Assembly: GCA_023079485.1 (NCBI GenBank)
Contig: CM041109.1
Location: 1,063,549 to 1,127,548, forward strand
From: Archilochus colubris
Taxonomy: Eukaryota > Chordata > Aves > Apodiformes > Trochilidae
Direction of reading: 5' to 3'
DNA length: 64,000 nucleotides
In this document: positions 18,769 through 30,699 of the stretch, one piece after another
How the letters are laid out: each line of letters starts with the position of its first letter
How positions within the stretch are numbered: the stretch's first letter is position 1
Notes under the pieces: model-generated
The model's database searches: none
The model's input: the letters and a program-made list of their open reading frames with translations, nothing else
What the model was told of the DNA's origin: nothing
Made by a program: the position numbers and the translations under genes

Positions 18769-18954
18769 TTTGGTATCAGGAAGAAATGGAGCCAGGTCCT
18801 TCCTGGGTGTGCATGATGGGAGAGTGAGAACCAAGGGGCATCATCGGAAAGCAGGGAGGAAAAACTTAAAAAATTGCTCCTCATCAAGACATCCAGTACA
18901 TCTACCAGAGAGCTTGTGTCATCTCCATTCCTGCAGCTTTTCAAGACCAAAATA

Positions 18955-19470
18955 ATAAAGGCCTGAGAAACCTTCCCTTACTGCAAAGCCATCCCTGATT
19001 AGACCTGATTAGGTTGTTCTATGGACCTCCTGATGATCACCCGCTGATCACCTTTGTGGCCTCCTCTGGACTTGTTCTAACAGCTCCAGGTCCTTTTTGT
19101 GCTTGGGGCTCCAGAACTGGACCCAGCACTGCAGTGGGGTCTCACCAGAGTGGAGCAGAGGAGCAGAATCTCCTCCCCTGACCTGCTGGCCACGCTGCTT
19201 TTTCTGTAGCCCAGGACATGCTTGGCTTCCTGGGCTGCCAGCACACCTTGCCAGCTGGTGCTGAGCTTCTCATCAACCAGCACCCCCAAGTCCTCCTCCT
19301 CCTCAGGGCTGCTCTCAATCCATGCTCTGCCCAACCTGTATTTGTGCTGGGGATTGCCCCAACTGAGGCACAGGACCTTGTGCTTGTCCTTGCTGAACCT
19401 CATGAAGTTTCCATGGCCCCAGCTCTCCATCCTGTCCCTTTGTCTGGACAGTCTGTGTCTGGAAAGGTTA
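18955..19470 (-). mobile_element. CR1 LINE 3' fragment
   Basis: Minus-strand CR1: FSKDKHKVLCLSWGNPQHKY, ESSPEEEEDLGVLVDEKLST and LLLCSTLVRPHCSAG are readable. It is truncated at its 5' end. Together with the + fragment just left of it, it forms a tail-to-tail CR1 pair. Confidence 0.85.
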
Positions 19471-20040
19471 CTTTAAAAATGGTCACTGTATCACCACCAC
19501 CACCAGGAAAAACTCTTTCTTGAGGCTTTGAACTTGGTTTGCTCCTCATCCCATCTTGGGGTAGCCGGAAGGTGGTCTACGATTTCTGACCTTATTGATC
19601 TTCTCACCCCACTGTCTCCAGGAAGAGTCCTGACCCAAAAGTGAGGGATGGGCTCTGCCTTACAATTGACTGGGGTTCAGAGAGTGGCCTCACTGCTACA
19701 AAAAAAAAAAAAAAAAAAAAAGCCACTTCTAGAGATCCTTTTCGTCCCTCCACTCATGGCCTCCAGTGATCTGCTCTAACAAGGCCATGGGGAGGCTCTG
19801 GCAGCAATGGCCCTCAGTGAGGCCAATGAATGCTTCAAGGTACTTTCAGGTTCCATTCTGACTTCTGGAGCAGTTTGTTCATTCATCTCTCAGGACCTGA
19901 GGATCATGGACTCAGCACCAAACACACTCTGGGGCTCATTGGAATACAGAGAGCACTAAAGGGCTATGGCTCTCCAAGGGATATTCTTCACATCTTCAAG
20001 ACTTGTACAGATAATTGGAGAGGTTTCCCACTGTAGTAAA
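19449..20040. repeat. dispersed repeat pair, copy 1
   Basis: Shares GTCTGTGTCTGGAAAGGT, TCACCACCACCA, TCTTGGGGTAG, GGAAGAGTCCTGACCC and GTGAGGGATGGGCTCTG in the same order with 20632-21290. It contains a pure A-run of about 21 bases at 19700-19720. No gene is seen. Confidence 0.75.
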
Positions 20041-20199
20041 GGAGGAACATTTCCTACTGTGATTAATGAAAACTGATTCTGAGGTTTTTTTGTTTCTTGC
20101 TTTGTTCTCCTTTAATATTTTAAGAGATGATCTCATGATTTTCATTTTGGAGAAGAGGTGATAGAAGATCCCTGAGGTCTGACACTGTGTGGACAACTT

Positions 20200-20425
20200 T
20201 ACTTGTCAGCTCCCCAGCCCCACCATTCCTTTCGTGTCCCGCCTGGGACTTCCATCCCTGCTCCTTGCATCAGACTTCTCCTCTCCTCTCTGCAGCTGGA
20301 GGTTACAGCTCCACTGCACCACCTCCCACCTGCTCTCCTTAGAGAACTGACTGCACAAGGGCACAGCAGGAGTTTTCCTTTGTGCCAGCCAAGAAAAGTC
20401 CAACAGAGAAAGTGAAGAAGAATCT
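20200..20425. repeat. inverted repeat arm 1 (partner 23830-24050)
   Basis: CTCCCCAGCCCCACCATTCC, GCAGCTGGAGGTTACAGCTC and GAGAACTGACTGCACAAGGG reappear, diverged, on the opposite strand at 23830-24050. Probably a dispersed repeat or a duplicated receptor flank. Confidence 0.7.
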
Positions 20426-20631
20426 GAGGAGAATTGGTTTAGAGAGACAGATGGGAAAAGAGAGATGTGATCATCATGACAGAGGTGGCTTAAGAGACAA
20501 TCAGGCTGCTGAAAGACATGTGAGCTTTGAACAACCTGCTGCTCAAAGCAGCACCCAGGGGAGAGGCATCTGAATGAACCAAGAGTAGGAGAAGGGGACA
20601 ATTGGAGAGGAATGGGAATGGCCTGTGTCTG

Positions 20632-21290
20632 TACAGTCTGTGTCTGGAAAGGTGACTTTAGAAAAGGTCACTGGATCACCACCACCAGGCAGAAGTTTCT
20701 GTTGAGGCTCTGCACTTGGTGTGCTCCTTGCCCCTTCTTGGGGTAGTTGGGAGGTGTTGTGCATTTTTCTCATAGTTTCTATTGCTCATCGTTGTGCCCC
20801 ACGGCCCCCAGGAAGAGTCCTGACCCACAGGTGAGGGATGGGCTCTGATTGCCCATTGCCTGGGGTTCACAGTGTGTCCTGACTGATAGATAAAATAAAT
20901 AAATACATAAACAAGCAAACAAATAAATAAATAAATATCTGTTACTTCGGAGCCACCTTTACAGAATCTTTGCCTCCCTCCAATCATGTCCTCCAGTGAC
21001 CTTCTCTAATAAGCTGCTTTGAAAGCTTTGTCAATAATAGGATGCAGTGAGACCAATCAATACTTCCAGATAATTTGGATTTTTGTTTTGGCTTTAACTT
21101 CTAAATATTTTTTTTTTTAGTCTCCTTTCAGTACCTGAGGATCACGGAGTCACTCCCTCTGGCACTAGGGGGCCCATTACAGTACAGAGCAGCCATGAGT
21201 CACCCTGTGGTGTTTTTAGTGTTCAAGAGTTGCACAGCTAATTGGAGAGGTTCCATTGTGGAGGAAGTTTAAAAAGAGCATCTAATAAAA
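20632..21290. repeat. dispersed repeat pair, copy 2
   Basis: Direct copy of 19449-20040, about 1.18 kb away and clearly diverged. It includes an AAATA/AAACA-rich microsatellite at about 20893-20938 in the position of the A-run of copy 1. Confidence 0.75.
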
Positions 21291-21294
21291 ATTA

Positions 21295-21965
21295 TTGAAA
21301 AGTTCTGTTTTGCTGGTTTTCAATTTAGAAATGTATATTCTACTACTATTGGTGCAGAGTGACACTTCAAAGGCCTGGAAAGTGAAGAAAAACCTTTGAG
21401 GTCCAGCACTCCATTTAGAACATTGCTTCTCACCTCCCCAAAAACCAACATTGCTCTCATTGGCTCCCTGGGAAAGGTCTGGGATAATTTGCCTCCAAAA
21501 CCTTGTCACCACCCCTTTGTCAGTGCCAGCACTTGTACCCTCCATCCAGCAGCTGCTGCCCGTTCAGCTCACTCCTGTCCCCACGCTGCCACTTCATCCC
21601 CACACACCCACCCCGCATGGCACCAGCATCATCGGGGTCTCGGCGGGGAGCCCCGAGCGCTGGCAGCGATTGTCCTGTCACACACTGAGGGGATGGGGGC
21701 AGCGGCAGCGAGCCCGTTCCTGCCCTGCCTGCAGGACACCTTCCCTTAGGGGCAGGAGGAGCAATGCATGACAAGTGTCCCTTTCCAAAAGCCCGCAGCA
21801 GCCTCTCTTTCCTACGGCGGCTGCTTTCTGCACTGCCATCAAGAACGCCCTGCAGGCTGCACTTTGCATTTCCCCCTAAGAAAGGGAATGGTCGTTCTTG
21901 GCATCACCCAGCACGGACACAATGTCCTCAGTTAGAAAGAAAAAGGAACAACAAAGATACAAAAC
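21295..21965. other. intergenic, nothing recognised
   Basis: Ordinary sequence with moderate GC rising to 65% around 21600-21750. No frame with recognisable homology. It ends where the ACTGGGAGG array starts. Confidence 0.5.
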
Positions 21966-21969
21966 TTGT

Positions 21970-22255
21970 AACCTCCCAGGGAACTGGGAGGGACTGGGAG
22001 GGAACTGGGAAGGATTGGGAGGGGATTGGGGAGAAATGGGAGGGACTGGGAGGGGACTGGGGGGAACTGGGAGATACCTGGGAGGGTTTGGGAGGGAACT
22101 GGGAGGGACCAGGACGGATTAGGAGAGGACTGGGGGGAACTGGGAGGCATTGGTAGAGGATTGGGGGGAACTAGGATGGACTGGGAGAGACTGGGAGGGA
22201 ACTGGGAGTGATTTGCAAGCAGCTGGGAAGGATTTGGAGTCAACTGGGAAGGAAT
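21970..22255. repeat. ACTGGGAGG minisatellite, third locus
   Basis: Units GGAACTGGGAGGGACTGGGA with about 11-base periodicity, the same unit as at 2040-2200 and 7883-8832. Confidence 0.9.
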
Positions 22256-22650
22256 GATGTATACTGGCCTGTACTGGTTTAACTGGCCTATAATGGTGCA
22301 TAGTACTTATACTGTTTTATACTGGTCAGTACTGGTCTGTACCAGTTTATACTGGTCTGCAGTGGTTATACTGGTCTGTACTGGTCTGTACTGCTCTATA
22401 CTAGTATATAATGGTTTATACTGGTTATACTGGTCCATACTGATTTATACTGGTCTTTACTTGTTTATAGTGGTCTATACTGGTTTGTACTGGTCTATAC
22501 TGCTCTATAATGGTTATACTGGTCTATACAGGTTTATACTGCTTTTACTGGTTTATACTGGTTTATACTGCTTATATTCGTTTATACTGGTGTACTGGTC
22601 TATACGGGTCTGTATTGGTCTATACTGGTGCATACAGGTCTATACTGGTT
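22256..22650. repeat. TATACTGGT minisatellite
   Basis: About 35 units of TATACTGGTC/TGTACTGGTT (10-11 bases). The ACTGG core is shared with the preceding array, suggesting that one evolved from the other. It ends precisely inside a zinc-finger codon series. Confidence 0.9.
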
Positions 22651-23033
22651 AAGTGTCTGGAGTGTGGGAAGTTTTTTCCCGGAGTTCCCATTTACCACAG
22701 CATCACTGCACCCATACAGGAGAGAAGCTGTATCCCTGCACTCACTGTGGGAAAGCCTTCAGCAATAGCACCTCTTGGATTCATCACCAACATGTCCACA
22801 CTGAGGAAAAACCCTACACGTGTCCTCAGTGTGGGAAGGACTTCAAATCCAGCTCAGGTCTCACCCAACACCTACGGATCCATACGGGTGACCGTCCCTA
22901 CAAGTGTCCGAACTGTAGGAAGAGCTTTGCCAGGAGCTCTGATCTCATCAGGCATCATCTCATCCGCACAGCAGTTCTCCCTATTCATGTCCCCACTGCT
23001 CCAAGAGCTTCAGGAGAAGCTCCCACTTGCTGA
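22651..23033 (+). pseudogene. C2H2 zinc-finger gene fragment
   Basis: KCLECGKFF (end of one finger, own frame) is followed after a one-base frame change by [32 protein letters not shown] and HTGDRPYKCPNCRKSF, each continuing to a zinc-binding histidine pair such as HHQHVH, QHLRIH or RHHLI. The linkers match the TGEKPY type of DNA-binding KRAB/FPM zinc-finger proteins. The last finger runs into a degraded end (stop 23031-23033). There is no 5' exon: upstream is minisatellite. It is clearly related to the minus-strand zinc-finger pseudogene at 45800-46535. Confidence 0.9.
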
Positions 23034-23829
23034 GACATCAGTGCCTCCATAGAGGTTAACAACCCTAAAGCTGCTCCTGCTGCAGGAGAAGGTGAATGGA
23101 GCCAGTTTGCCGAGCTGGAAGCCATCCAGCTGGCTGTAGGAGAAGGAGAAGGGAAGGAGCAGGAGAAAAGGGGACAGTGCTAAATCTCTGTAAGGACCCC
23201 TGGATGGTGACAAATGCCCCATGAGGGTTAAATACAGCAATGGGAGCAGAGCAACAGGCATCATCTGGGATGCTTCCCCCTGGCAAGATGCTGTGTCCCA
23301 TCCATAAAACCTCTCTGTAAAAGTCCATAATGTACCTGAGAGGTGGGCCCCAGAAGAATATCCAAAGAACAAGCCGGTGGGTCAGGCTGCTAAGGTCAGT
23401 GTGGCTCAGGTGGGTCTGGACTGGCAAGATAAAGGTGAATTTTTTTATAGCTTGGTGGGTCCATTAAATCCATCCAGGAATATATGAAAAACACAGATGG
23501 GGTCATGAGGGAGGGGTGGACTGAGCATGGATGTTATCGCACAGATGATCCATGAATGTGAAAACTTAATGATTAAATACTCCCCTTTGCTCATTCCCAT
23601 TCCTCTCACCTATGCTGCTGCTCTCAGCTTCAGGCAGTCAAAGCTCACAAACATTTCAGCACTTTGGTTGCCTCCTTAGCCAACTCTGTCACTGTATTTG
23701 TGTCTATCTTTCTGTGTCTCCTGACACAAAGGATTTCTCATAATATTATCCCTTGTAGAAAGGTGACCTCATGAGGGGCAGCTCATACTTAGCATATGGT
23801 TGAGGAATGTGTTTGATTGGCCATGAAAC
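23034..23829. other. intergenic flank of the zinc-finger fragment
   Basis: No recognisable gene. Contains open frames on the minus strand (for example 23065-23427) without domain features. Confidence 0.5.
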
Positions 23830-24050
23830 TTTATCATGCTTTGCTTTGCTTTGTTTGCAAAGAGGAAAAATCCAGCTGTGCCCGTGTGCAGTTGTTCTCT
23901 AAGGAAAAGAGGGGGGAGCTGGTGCAAAGGAGCTGAACCATCCAGCTGCAGAGACCAGGGGAGAAGTCTGATGGGAGGAGAAGTGATGCAAGTCCCAGGG
24001 GCCAAGGAGAGCAGTGGTGGGGTTGGGGAGGTGAGGAGCAAGGGTGTCCA
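23830..24050. repeat. inverted repeat arm 2 (partner 20200-20425)
   Basis: Reverse-complement relative of 20200-20425, about 3.5 kb away. Confidence 0.7.
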
Positions 24051-25866
24051 TCCAGGGTCAGACCTCCAGGAACTGCTCCTCCTGCTGCTGCAGACCTCCT
24101 GAGGAGACCCTCTGGGGGATTATCACTTGGAGAATGCTGCTAGAACCACTCCTCTGAAGTACAAAGTAATGAAATATTTCCTTTAAAAGAAAATTGCAAA
24201 GGTGCACTTTGAAATCTTCCTCCTGATATCCACTAGGAAAAAAAATTACGACTCCAAGAAGCTCTATAGGTCTTGAAGACATCAAGGAAAAAAAAGATAA
24301 AGATTGGGCTTTTGAGGCTCATTAAATGAACTTCAGATATTGAGAGAAGAATGAAAAACATCTCTGAAAAAGACAAAATACCTTCCCACAAAATACCTTC
24401 ACACACTGATGGGGCCCCCCTGAGCCTGCCAGAGCCTCCCCATGGCCTCGTTAGAGCAGATCCCTGGAGGCCATGATTGCAGGAGGCAAAGGCCCTGTGC
24501 TGGTGGCTGTAATGCTGAGAAAACCCTTTGGTTTGTTGGATGCAGCAGAAAGGCCAAGCCCTGACCCCAGGCCCTGGGAAGGCAGATCCTGAGAGCCTCA
24601 AGAGAAAGTTTCCTCTCCCTAGCCTTGGTGGCCCAGGACACTGCTATGGCCAAGGGGACAATGACCTCACTCCTTGACAGAGCCCTTGGCCACCTCTCCT
24701 GCAGGCTGTCCTACACTGTCTATACCTGTCCTTCCCTTCAGGCTGTTTTCACCCTTCCTACTTTCCCACCTAATTCTCACCCCAGTATTTCCAGACCTTC
24801 TCTGGTGTCTCTTTGCTTTCACTGGCTTTGCACTGAAAAAAAAACAACTCTGGGGTGATCCAGATCACCTCAAGGTAAACCTCTGACACAAAGATACCCA
24901 TGGGGTGAGACTTCTTGTTCTTTCCCTTCACTCTGAACCTTCCAAAGTTACTTTCTGAAAGATTCTGACTGTGCTTAGGTTCCGTATAATCCCGTGGCCA
25001 TCCTCTTGGGCATCATCTCCAGCTGCTGGAGAAACCATGTCAGCTGTGGGGCTTCAGCAACAGCTCTGCCCCAGGCTCTGCTGGGCTCTGGGCCAGGAGA
25101 GACCCCAGGCAGGGCTGTGAGTTCCCCCCATGCAGGCACTGAGCCCAGCAGGAGGATGGAGATGCTCTGGCAGAAAGACAGCCTCAACTGAGGACACCCT
25201 TGGCTTTCTCTGCCAGGGTTTCACTTGCCAGCCCAGAACAGCTCCCTCCAGGCTCTCCCACCTCCCCTCCCCTCTCTCCCAGCACAGCCCAGTGGCTGCT
25301 GGCCCCACACCAGTGCTCAGCCCAGGCTGCTCTGGGCAGTCCCACCACAGCCCCAGCCCCTCTGAAGGGCACAGCAGCTCCTGGGGGGCAGAGAGAGCTC
25401 AGAGCCCCAGATGGGTGACCATGCATGGCAAAAGGAGCAGGAGGCACCCTGTGTCCCTTGCTCTCCTCTCCAGTAGATCCGCAGAGCTCTGCAGCCCCTC
25501 GGGGCCATCCCCTCTGCCCAGCCCAGCACAACAGCCCTGGCCCTTGTGCTCCACAAGAGCTCTGACTGCTCCAGGCACAGAGCAGCCTTCCCAGGGCTGC
25601 GGCAGCCAGGGAAGGGCTTTCACTTCCCATTAATTTCTGATACACTGAGCAGGGAAAGGAGACAAAATATTTACTACAGGTACATTTATTTAACTTTAAT
25701 TCAGTGGAGGCTCTCCTTTTACATGAAGTTAAATTATTGGTCTTAAAGGATGAGTGCATAGTAAAGGATGAGGGCTGCATAATGATGTTAATTTGAAGAA
25801 ATTAAAATCACAGTGGAAGGAAAAGGAAAAAATGTAAAGAAATATAATATTGCAATATTCTGCTAG
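24051..25866. other. intergenic, downstream side of the olfactory receptor
   Basis: Unique-looking moderate-GC sequence, richer in CAGCCC-type purine/pyrimidine stretches from 25050 to 25600. No convincing gene. The end (25640-25860) is AT-rich and holds possible polyadenylation sites for the minus-strand receptor (TTTATT near 25686). Confidence 0.5.
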
Positions 25867-26793
25867 TCATTTGAAGATAACCCCTAACTGTTTCCTCAGA
25901 GAAGCCTTGAGCTCCTGGTTCCTCATGCTGTAGATGAGGGGGTTCACTGCTGGAGGAACCACTGAGTACAGAAATGACACCACCAGGTCCAGGGATGGGG
26001 AGGAGATGGAGGGGGGCTTCAGGTAGGCAAACATGGCTGTGCTGATGAAAAGGGAGACCACGGCCAGGTGAGGGAGGCACGTGGAAAAGGCTTTGTGCCT
26101 TCCCTGCTCAGAGGGGATCCTCAGCACAGCCCTGAAGATCTCCACATATGACACCACGATGAAAACAAAACACCCAAATGATAAACAGGCACTGACCACA
26201 ATAAGTCCAAGTTCCCTGAGGTAGGAGTGTGAGCAGGAGAGCTTGAGGATCTGGGGGATTTCACAGAAGAACTGGTCCAGGGCATTGCCCTGGCAGAGGG
26301 GCAGGGAAAATGTATTGGCTGTGTGCAGCAGAGAATAGAGGAACCCAGTGCCCCAGGCAGCTGCTGCCATGTGGACACAAGCTCTGCTGCCCAGGAGGGT
26401 CCCGTAGTGCAGGGGTTTGCAGATGGCCACGTAGCGGTCGTAGGACATGATGGTCAGAAGAGACAATTCTGCACCAAATAGGAAAAACATGAAGAAGACC
26501 TGTATAGCACATCCCTTGTAGGAGATGTTGGTGTTGTCCCAGAGGGAACTGGCCATGGCTTTGGGCAGAGTGGTGGAGATGGATCCCAGGTCGAGGAGGG
26601 AGAGGTTGAGGAGGAAGAAGTACATGGGGGTGTGGAGGTGGTGGTCACAGGCGATGGTGGTGATGATGAGGCCGTTGCCCAGGAGGGCAGCCAGGTAGAT
26701 GCCCAGGAAGAGCCAGAAGTGCAAGAGCTGCAGCTCCCGCCTGTCTGCAAATGCCAGGAGGACGAACATCCTGATGGAGCTGCTGTTGGACAT
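25867..26793 (-). CDS. olfactory receptor, family-14-like, intact
   Basis: Single-exon seven-transmembrane odorant receptor of 308 residues, the usual length. The ATG at 26791-26793 begins MSNSSS with an N-glycosylation site (NSS). TM1 has GNGLIITTI and TM2 follows HTPMYFFLLNLSLLDL. TM3 ends in MSYDRYVAICKPLHY (the receptor consensus is MAYDRYVAIC), the second extracellular loop has the conserved cysteines, TM6 has KAFSTCLPHLAVV and TM7 PPAVNPLIYSMRNQE, with a short basic tail. It fits the gamma-c (OR14) group that expanded in birds. No stop or frameshift is visible, so it is probably functional. The nearest related sequence here is the truncated copy at 15739-16344 on the other strand. The odorant ligand is unknown. 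Confidence 0.95.
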   Translation of the reverse strand: MSNSSSIRMFVLLAFADRRELQLLHFWLFLGIYLAALLGNGLIITTIACDHHLHTPMYFFLLNLSLLDLGSISTTLPKAMASSLWDNTNISYKGCAIQVFFMFFLFGAELSLLTIMSYDRYVAICKPLHYGTLLGSRACVHMAAAAWGTGFLYSLLHTANTFSLPLCQGNALDQFFCEIPQILKLSCSHSYLRELGLIVVSACLSFGCFVFIVVSYVEIFRAVLRIPSEQGRHKAFSTCLPHLAVVSLFISTAMFAYLKPPSISSPSLDLVVSFLYSVVPPAVNPLIYSMRNQELKASLRKQLGVIFK

Positions 26794-29460
26794 CTGCTGA
26801 TTCTAGAAGGCATGGGGAGCTGTTTGAAGAATAAACACAATAATTTAGGAGACAATTTTCTGAAAAATGAGACCTGTTTCCCACAACCCATCTCTATCCT
26901 ACACACATATGCTTTTCTAGTAGTTCTTCCTTGAAGCCCATGGCTGCAGCCCTGGTTGTTGATATTTCTGTTAGGAAGAGCAGTGACTCTGTTCACTGGC
27001 TGCCAAGGAGTTGTCCCAGCTCTTCAGCAGGGGCTTCATGGGAATGATGGGTACAAAACGGGAATAGAAATAATACATGTTAAATCATTGGTGATGACCA
27101 AATCTATGAACTCTGGTGCTCTCTGCATAAAAGAGCCCTCAAAACAGAAGGCAGTTTGAGAGATTTGGTTTTCTTTTCTTTATAGCTCCCCCCATCTCCT
27201 CTGGCGAGTGTTCCTGGGTATCAGAAACCCTCAGCATTTCTGCAGCACTCAGGCAGAAGAGAGTGAGCAAAGAGCATTGCCTGCAGCTGCATGCAGAGAA
27301 GGGGGAGCTGGGCTGTGGCTCTGTCTCTCCCTGCTAAAAGCAGGGGGACCCAGCTCAGAGCACTCAGTGTCTGACTCTTTCTCAAGGTCTCAGCACCCCG
27401 TTTCCAGCCCAGGACACACCAGGCTCATTGTGCCCCCTGGAAGGCAGCTCCCAGCTTGGACAGACAGCCCAAGGAGACAGCCCAGGGATGGAATGAGGGC
27501 ATCTGATGAAGGGAGGTCAGCTCCCTGCCCAGCCTCACTCAGACTGCACTGCCCAGAGCTTCCCAGGGCAGAGCACAGCTGGACACCTCCTTGCCTGAAA
27601 CCATCTGCATAGGAGGAGCCACAAGAGCTGTGCCTGCAGCTGAAACTCCCGCTCCCAGCCTGACATCAACAGCAAGAGCAGCTGAGGGGGGCATGGAGAG
27701 AGGCAGACGAAAGGCACTCAGGAAAGCCTTTCCTTCCCCCAGGCCTGCACAACCCCTCCCAGATGGTGATAATGCCTGGCAGGCACCTCCAGCCCCTGGG
27801 CAGGGGGAGGTGGACACATGGCAGCACAGATGCGCTTCAGCTCTCCTGTGAGCAGATGCAGGAGGAGATGCCCAACACCCCAGACCTCATGGGCTGGCTG
27901 AGGGCTCTGCTGTCACACAGACCCTGATAAATCTGGGAAGGTGATACGGGATGTACCTGTAGGGTGATAGAGCAGGAAGGCATTGGAAAATCTAGAAGTT
28001 TCCTAGAAAACCAGAAGGTGATGGTGTAGGGACTCAAAGCCCTTGATCTCACCTCCCCAGATGAGGTTTCCTCCAACCTTAAAAAGACAGAGAAAAGTGA
28101 AAGTACAGCCTGAGGAAAGCCAAGTTTTCCAGCAGGAATCTGTGCCCTGAATGTGAATATGAAAATTCTGAAAAATAATCCAGAAATATTCTGGATTGAA
28201 TCTAGATCCAAGGACAGTGCTTTTCTGACAGAACCCTCTCAAAACCAGAAAGACTCTGCCCTGTGCTCCCTGTCTCCTGCCAGACACAGCTTCTGCCAGC
28301 ACCAGGGAGCTCCCCGGGCAGGCTTAGAGCTGCCCCTGGCAGGCAGGCAGGCAGCAGAGTCCCTGCCCCAGCACACAGCCCCTGGGCTGCAGGACCCTGC
28401 TCTGAAGGACAGCCCTGGGCACCCCTGCCTGCACACACCCCCTCAGCCCCTGCAGTCATCCCCAGCAGAAGGCAGCCCCATGCCCTCTCCCTCTGATGCT
28501 GCTCCAGGACAGCCCTGCTCTGCCAAACCTTTGCCTCCTGCCCACCAAAATCCTCTGCAAGGATCCCAGCAGCTGTGGCACAGGCTGCCAGCTGGAGAAG
28601 GAAGACCCCCTCCAGGAAGCCCAGCTTCACTGCCCTGCAGCCAGAGACTCACCATGGCAGAGGCTGGGAAGATTTCTCTCTCCCCCAGCCCAGGCAGCTC
28701 TCAGCTCTCCTCCCAGCCCAGGCTGCCTTTCTCCTCTCTCTCCCTCCTCTCTCTCCCCTGCCCTGCTGTCTGCAGGCAGTGCCCTCAGCCCTGCTGCACT
28801 CTGCAGAGGAGCTGCTCCTTTCCAGAGCTCTCTCTCTGCAGCACTTTCTGCTTGCCAGCAGCTCTCTCAGGCTCAGGAGCCCGGCCCAGCAGCACAGGAC
28901 CAGCGCCAGACTTTGCCACTTGTTCAACTCTCTCGGGGCTCCCTCTGGCTCTCCCTGTGGCTCCCCAGGAACCCAATGGGACACACACTGAAGTCATCGC
29001 TCATGTCCCCTCCCTCCCTCCTTTCCAGCACAGCCAGGTCCCCTCTAGAGACACAACCTCTGCTTCTCCCACTCTCCCACTGGACACTCAGGCAGTGCCA
29101 GAGGGAATCTCCTTTCCCTCCTCTTTCCCTGCAAGCCACGGGTGACACTGGAGGTGCCAGGGGTGCTCCAAGCTCAGTCAGGGCAGCTCCTCAATCGAGT
29201 GGCGAAGCACAGCCCTGTGGGGCTACAGCAAATGTCAGGGCACTCCAGCACTACCACCTGCTGCTGGCACAACAGCACAGGACTGTCACATCCCATGGCC
29301 TGACCCAGACAACAGCCAAAGGAAATTCCATCTCCCAGGCCAGAGTTTCCCTTTGAGGGAAAAGTAACCCTTGGAGGGTAAACAACCTCCTTACACCATC
29401 CAAATACCCCTTGATCAGATGAAGATGAAATGACACTCGAGGCCTTTTTCTCTACAGTCA
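26794..29460. other. upstream flank of the olfactory receptor, no gene recognised
   Basis: About 2.7 kb likely containing the receptor's 5' untranslated exon and promoter on the minus strand. The GC-rich part 27200-29350 has CAGCTCTC- and CCAGCACAGC-rich stretches with long but unrecognisable open frames (for example 28153-29145). I see no domain, splice structure or tandem repeat. Confidence 0.45.
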
Positions 29461-30540
29461 TAGTATCAGTTCTTTTCCTCTAACAAAGTTTATTTTTGAG
29501 CAAGTTTTAGGGAATACAAATCACTCATAAGTATGTATGAATTTAGATATTATAAAGACACAAAAGTAGATACTTCAGTGTTCAGGCTGTGCAATCACAA
29601 AGGCTGATTGCTTGGATCACAAAAACCACATACTCAAATGTCATCTCAACAATGCAATCCCCTCACCCCATGTGTCCAAATATCACAAAGCATGATGATA
29701 TCATAAGGCACTATCATAAGGCAATGATATCATTATGGCTACAAACTTAGCATCTTCATTCCAGCTTCTTTAATTCAGGCAGTGGTGATATGTATGATGT
29801 GCGGAGTCCTTGTTCTTCAAGCAGTGTCACCTCCAAAGCTAAGGGTTCTGTAGCAACATCCTTGGCACTTGATGTACCTGTCAATTTCGTTCTCTAAAAG
29901 CATTTCTAATTCCATTGTTCAAGAGGTGCACTTTACAAACTGATGTCTTTTAGAACACTAAAAGAGCACTCCAAATGAGAGACTTCTTGGTGGCATTATG
30001 TGCAGTTACGTTATTCACTATGTAGAGTGATCACAAATTTCACAACAGTAGAGCACTACAAAACCAAATAAAAATGGAAAATTTACACAAATGCAGCACA
30101 ATTATAAATACAAAAAGAACTCGTAACTAATTTTGTCTCAGTTTTGGTCCTTCTGTAGACTTTGGAAACCTTCATATATCCCATAATCTACTCTCATGGA
30201 TGAGTTTTCTATAGTAACTACATTCCATTATCACATGTACCCTTGCCATACACACACACCTACCTATATCAGTCAGCTATTAATGTTCCATGAGACTCCC
30301 TTAAACTATTGCTTATACATTTCTACTTCATCTATACTTCTAGTTCTGTAAAGCCATTTCATATATGTTTATTTAAACTACTACTTCTATTTCTATAAAT
30401 TTACTGCTTCACAAGAAATGAATCAAGCAAGCAAGGAAGATGTTCTGGGGCTTTTCTTCCAGATTCTTTTCACTGAGCTGTTACCAGCTTGTTCCATCCT
30501 CATGATAAACCACTCGAGATGTAATTCTTTTAATTCAGGA
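29461..30540. other. AT-rich interval with an ERV-flank-like repeat
   Basis: Low-GC sequence. Positions about 30125-30262 (TCAGTTTTGGTCCTTCTGTA, ATAGTAACTACATTCC, TATCACA) recur at about 44370-44490, directly behind the truncated ERV pol. This may be a repeat from the same element family. No gene is seen. Confidence 0.55.
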
Positions 30541-30690
30541 GACAACTGAGAGAAGCATTACTGCAGGCTGCACAAGGTGTCCCATCACATCACCCGTGGT
30601 GTCACAGAGGTTTCAGGAGAGCTCATCAAGCATCCCTCCTAACAGGCAAGGAGCAGTAACACTCCTCTGAAGAGCTGTGCCAGCTCCTGG
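30540..30690. repeat. dispersed repeat (partner 49247-49420)
   Basis: GACAACTGAGAGAAGC, GGTGTCACAGAGGTTTCAGG, GAGAGCTCATCAAGCATCCC and AGGCAAGGAGCAGTAACAC occur in the same order at 49247-49420 with few differences. Confidence 0.8.
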
Positions 30691-30699
30691 AGTCTACAG

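Noticed and set aside
19700..19720. A-run as evidence of a processed pseudogene
   Set aside because: No coding sequence precedes it. It sits inside a dispersed repeat whose other copy has an AAATA microsatellite in the same place.
22254..22652. Tyr/Leu/Thr/Gly-rich frame of 132 residues
   Set aside because: It is the translation of the TATACTGGT minisatellite.
28153..29356. Two long overlapping frames (330 and 286 residues)
   Set aside because: Low-complexity Ser/Pro/Leu composition, overlapping open frames on both strands, no domain or exon structure. Likely chance frames in stop-poor sequence.
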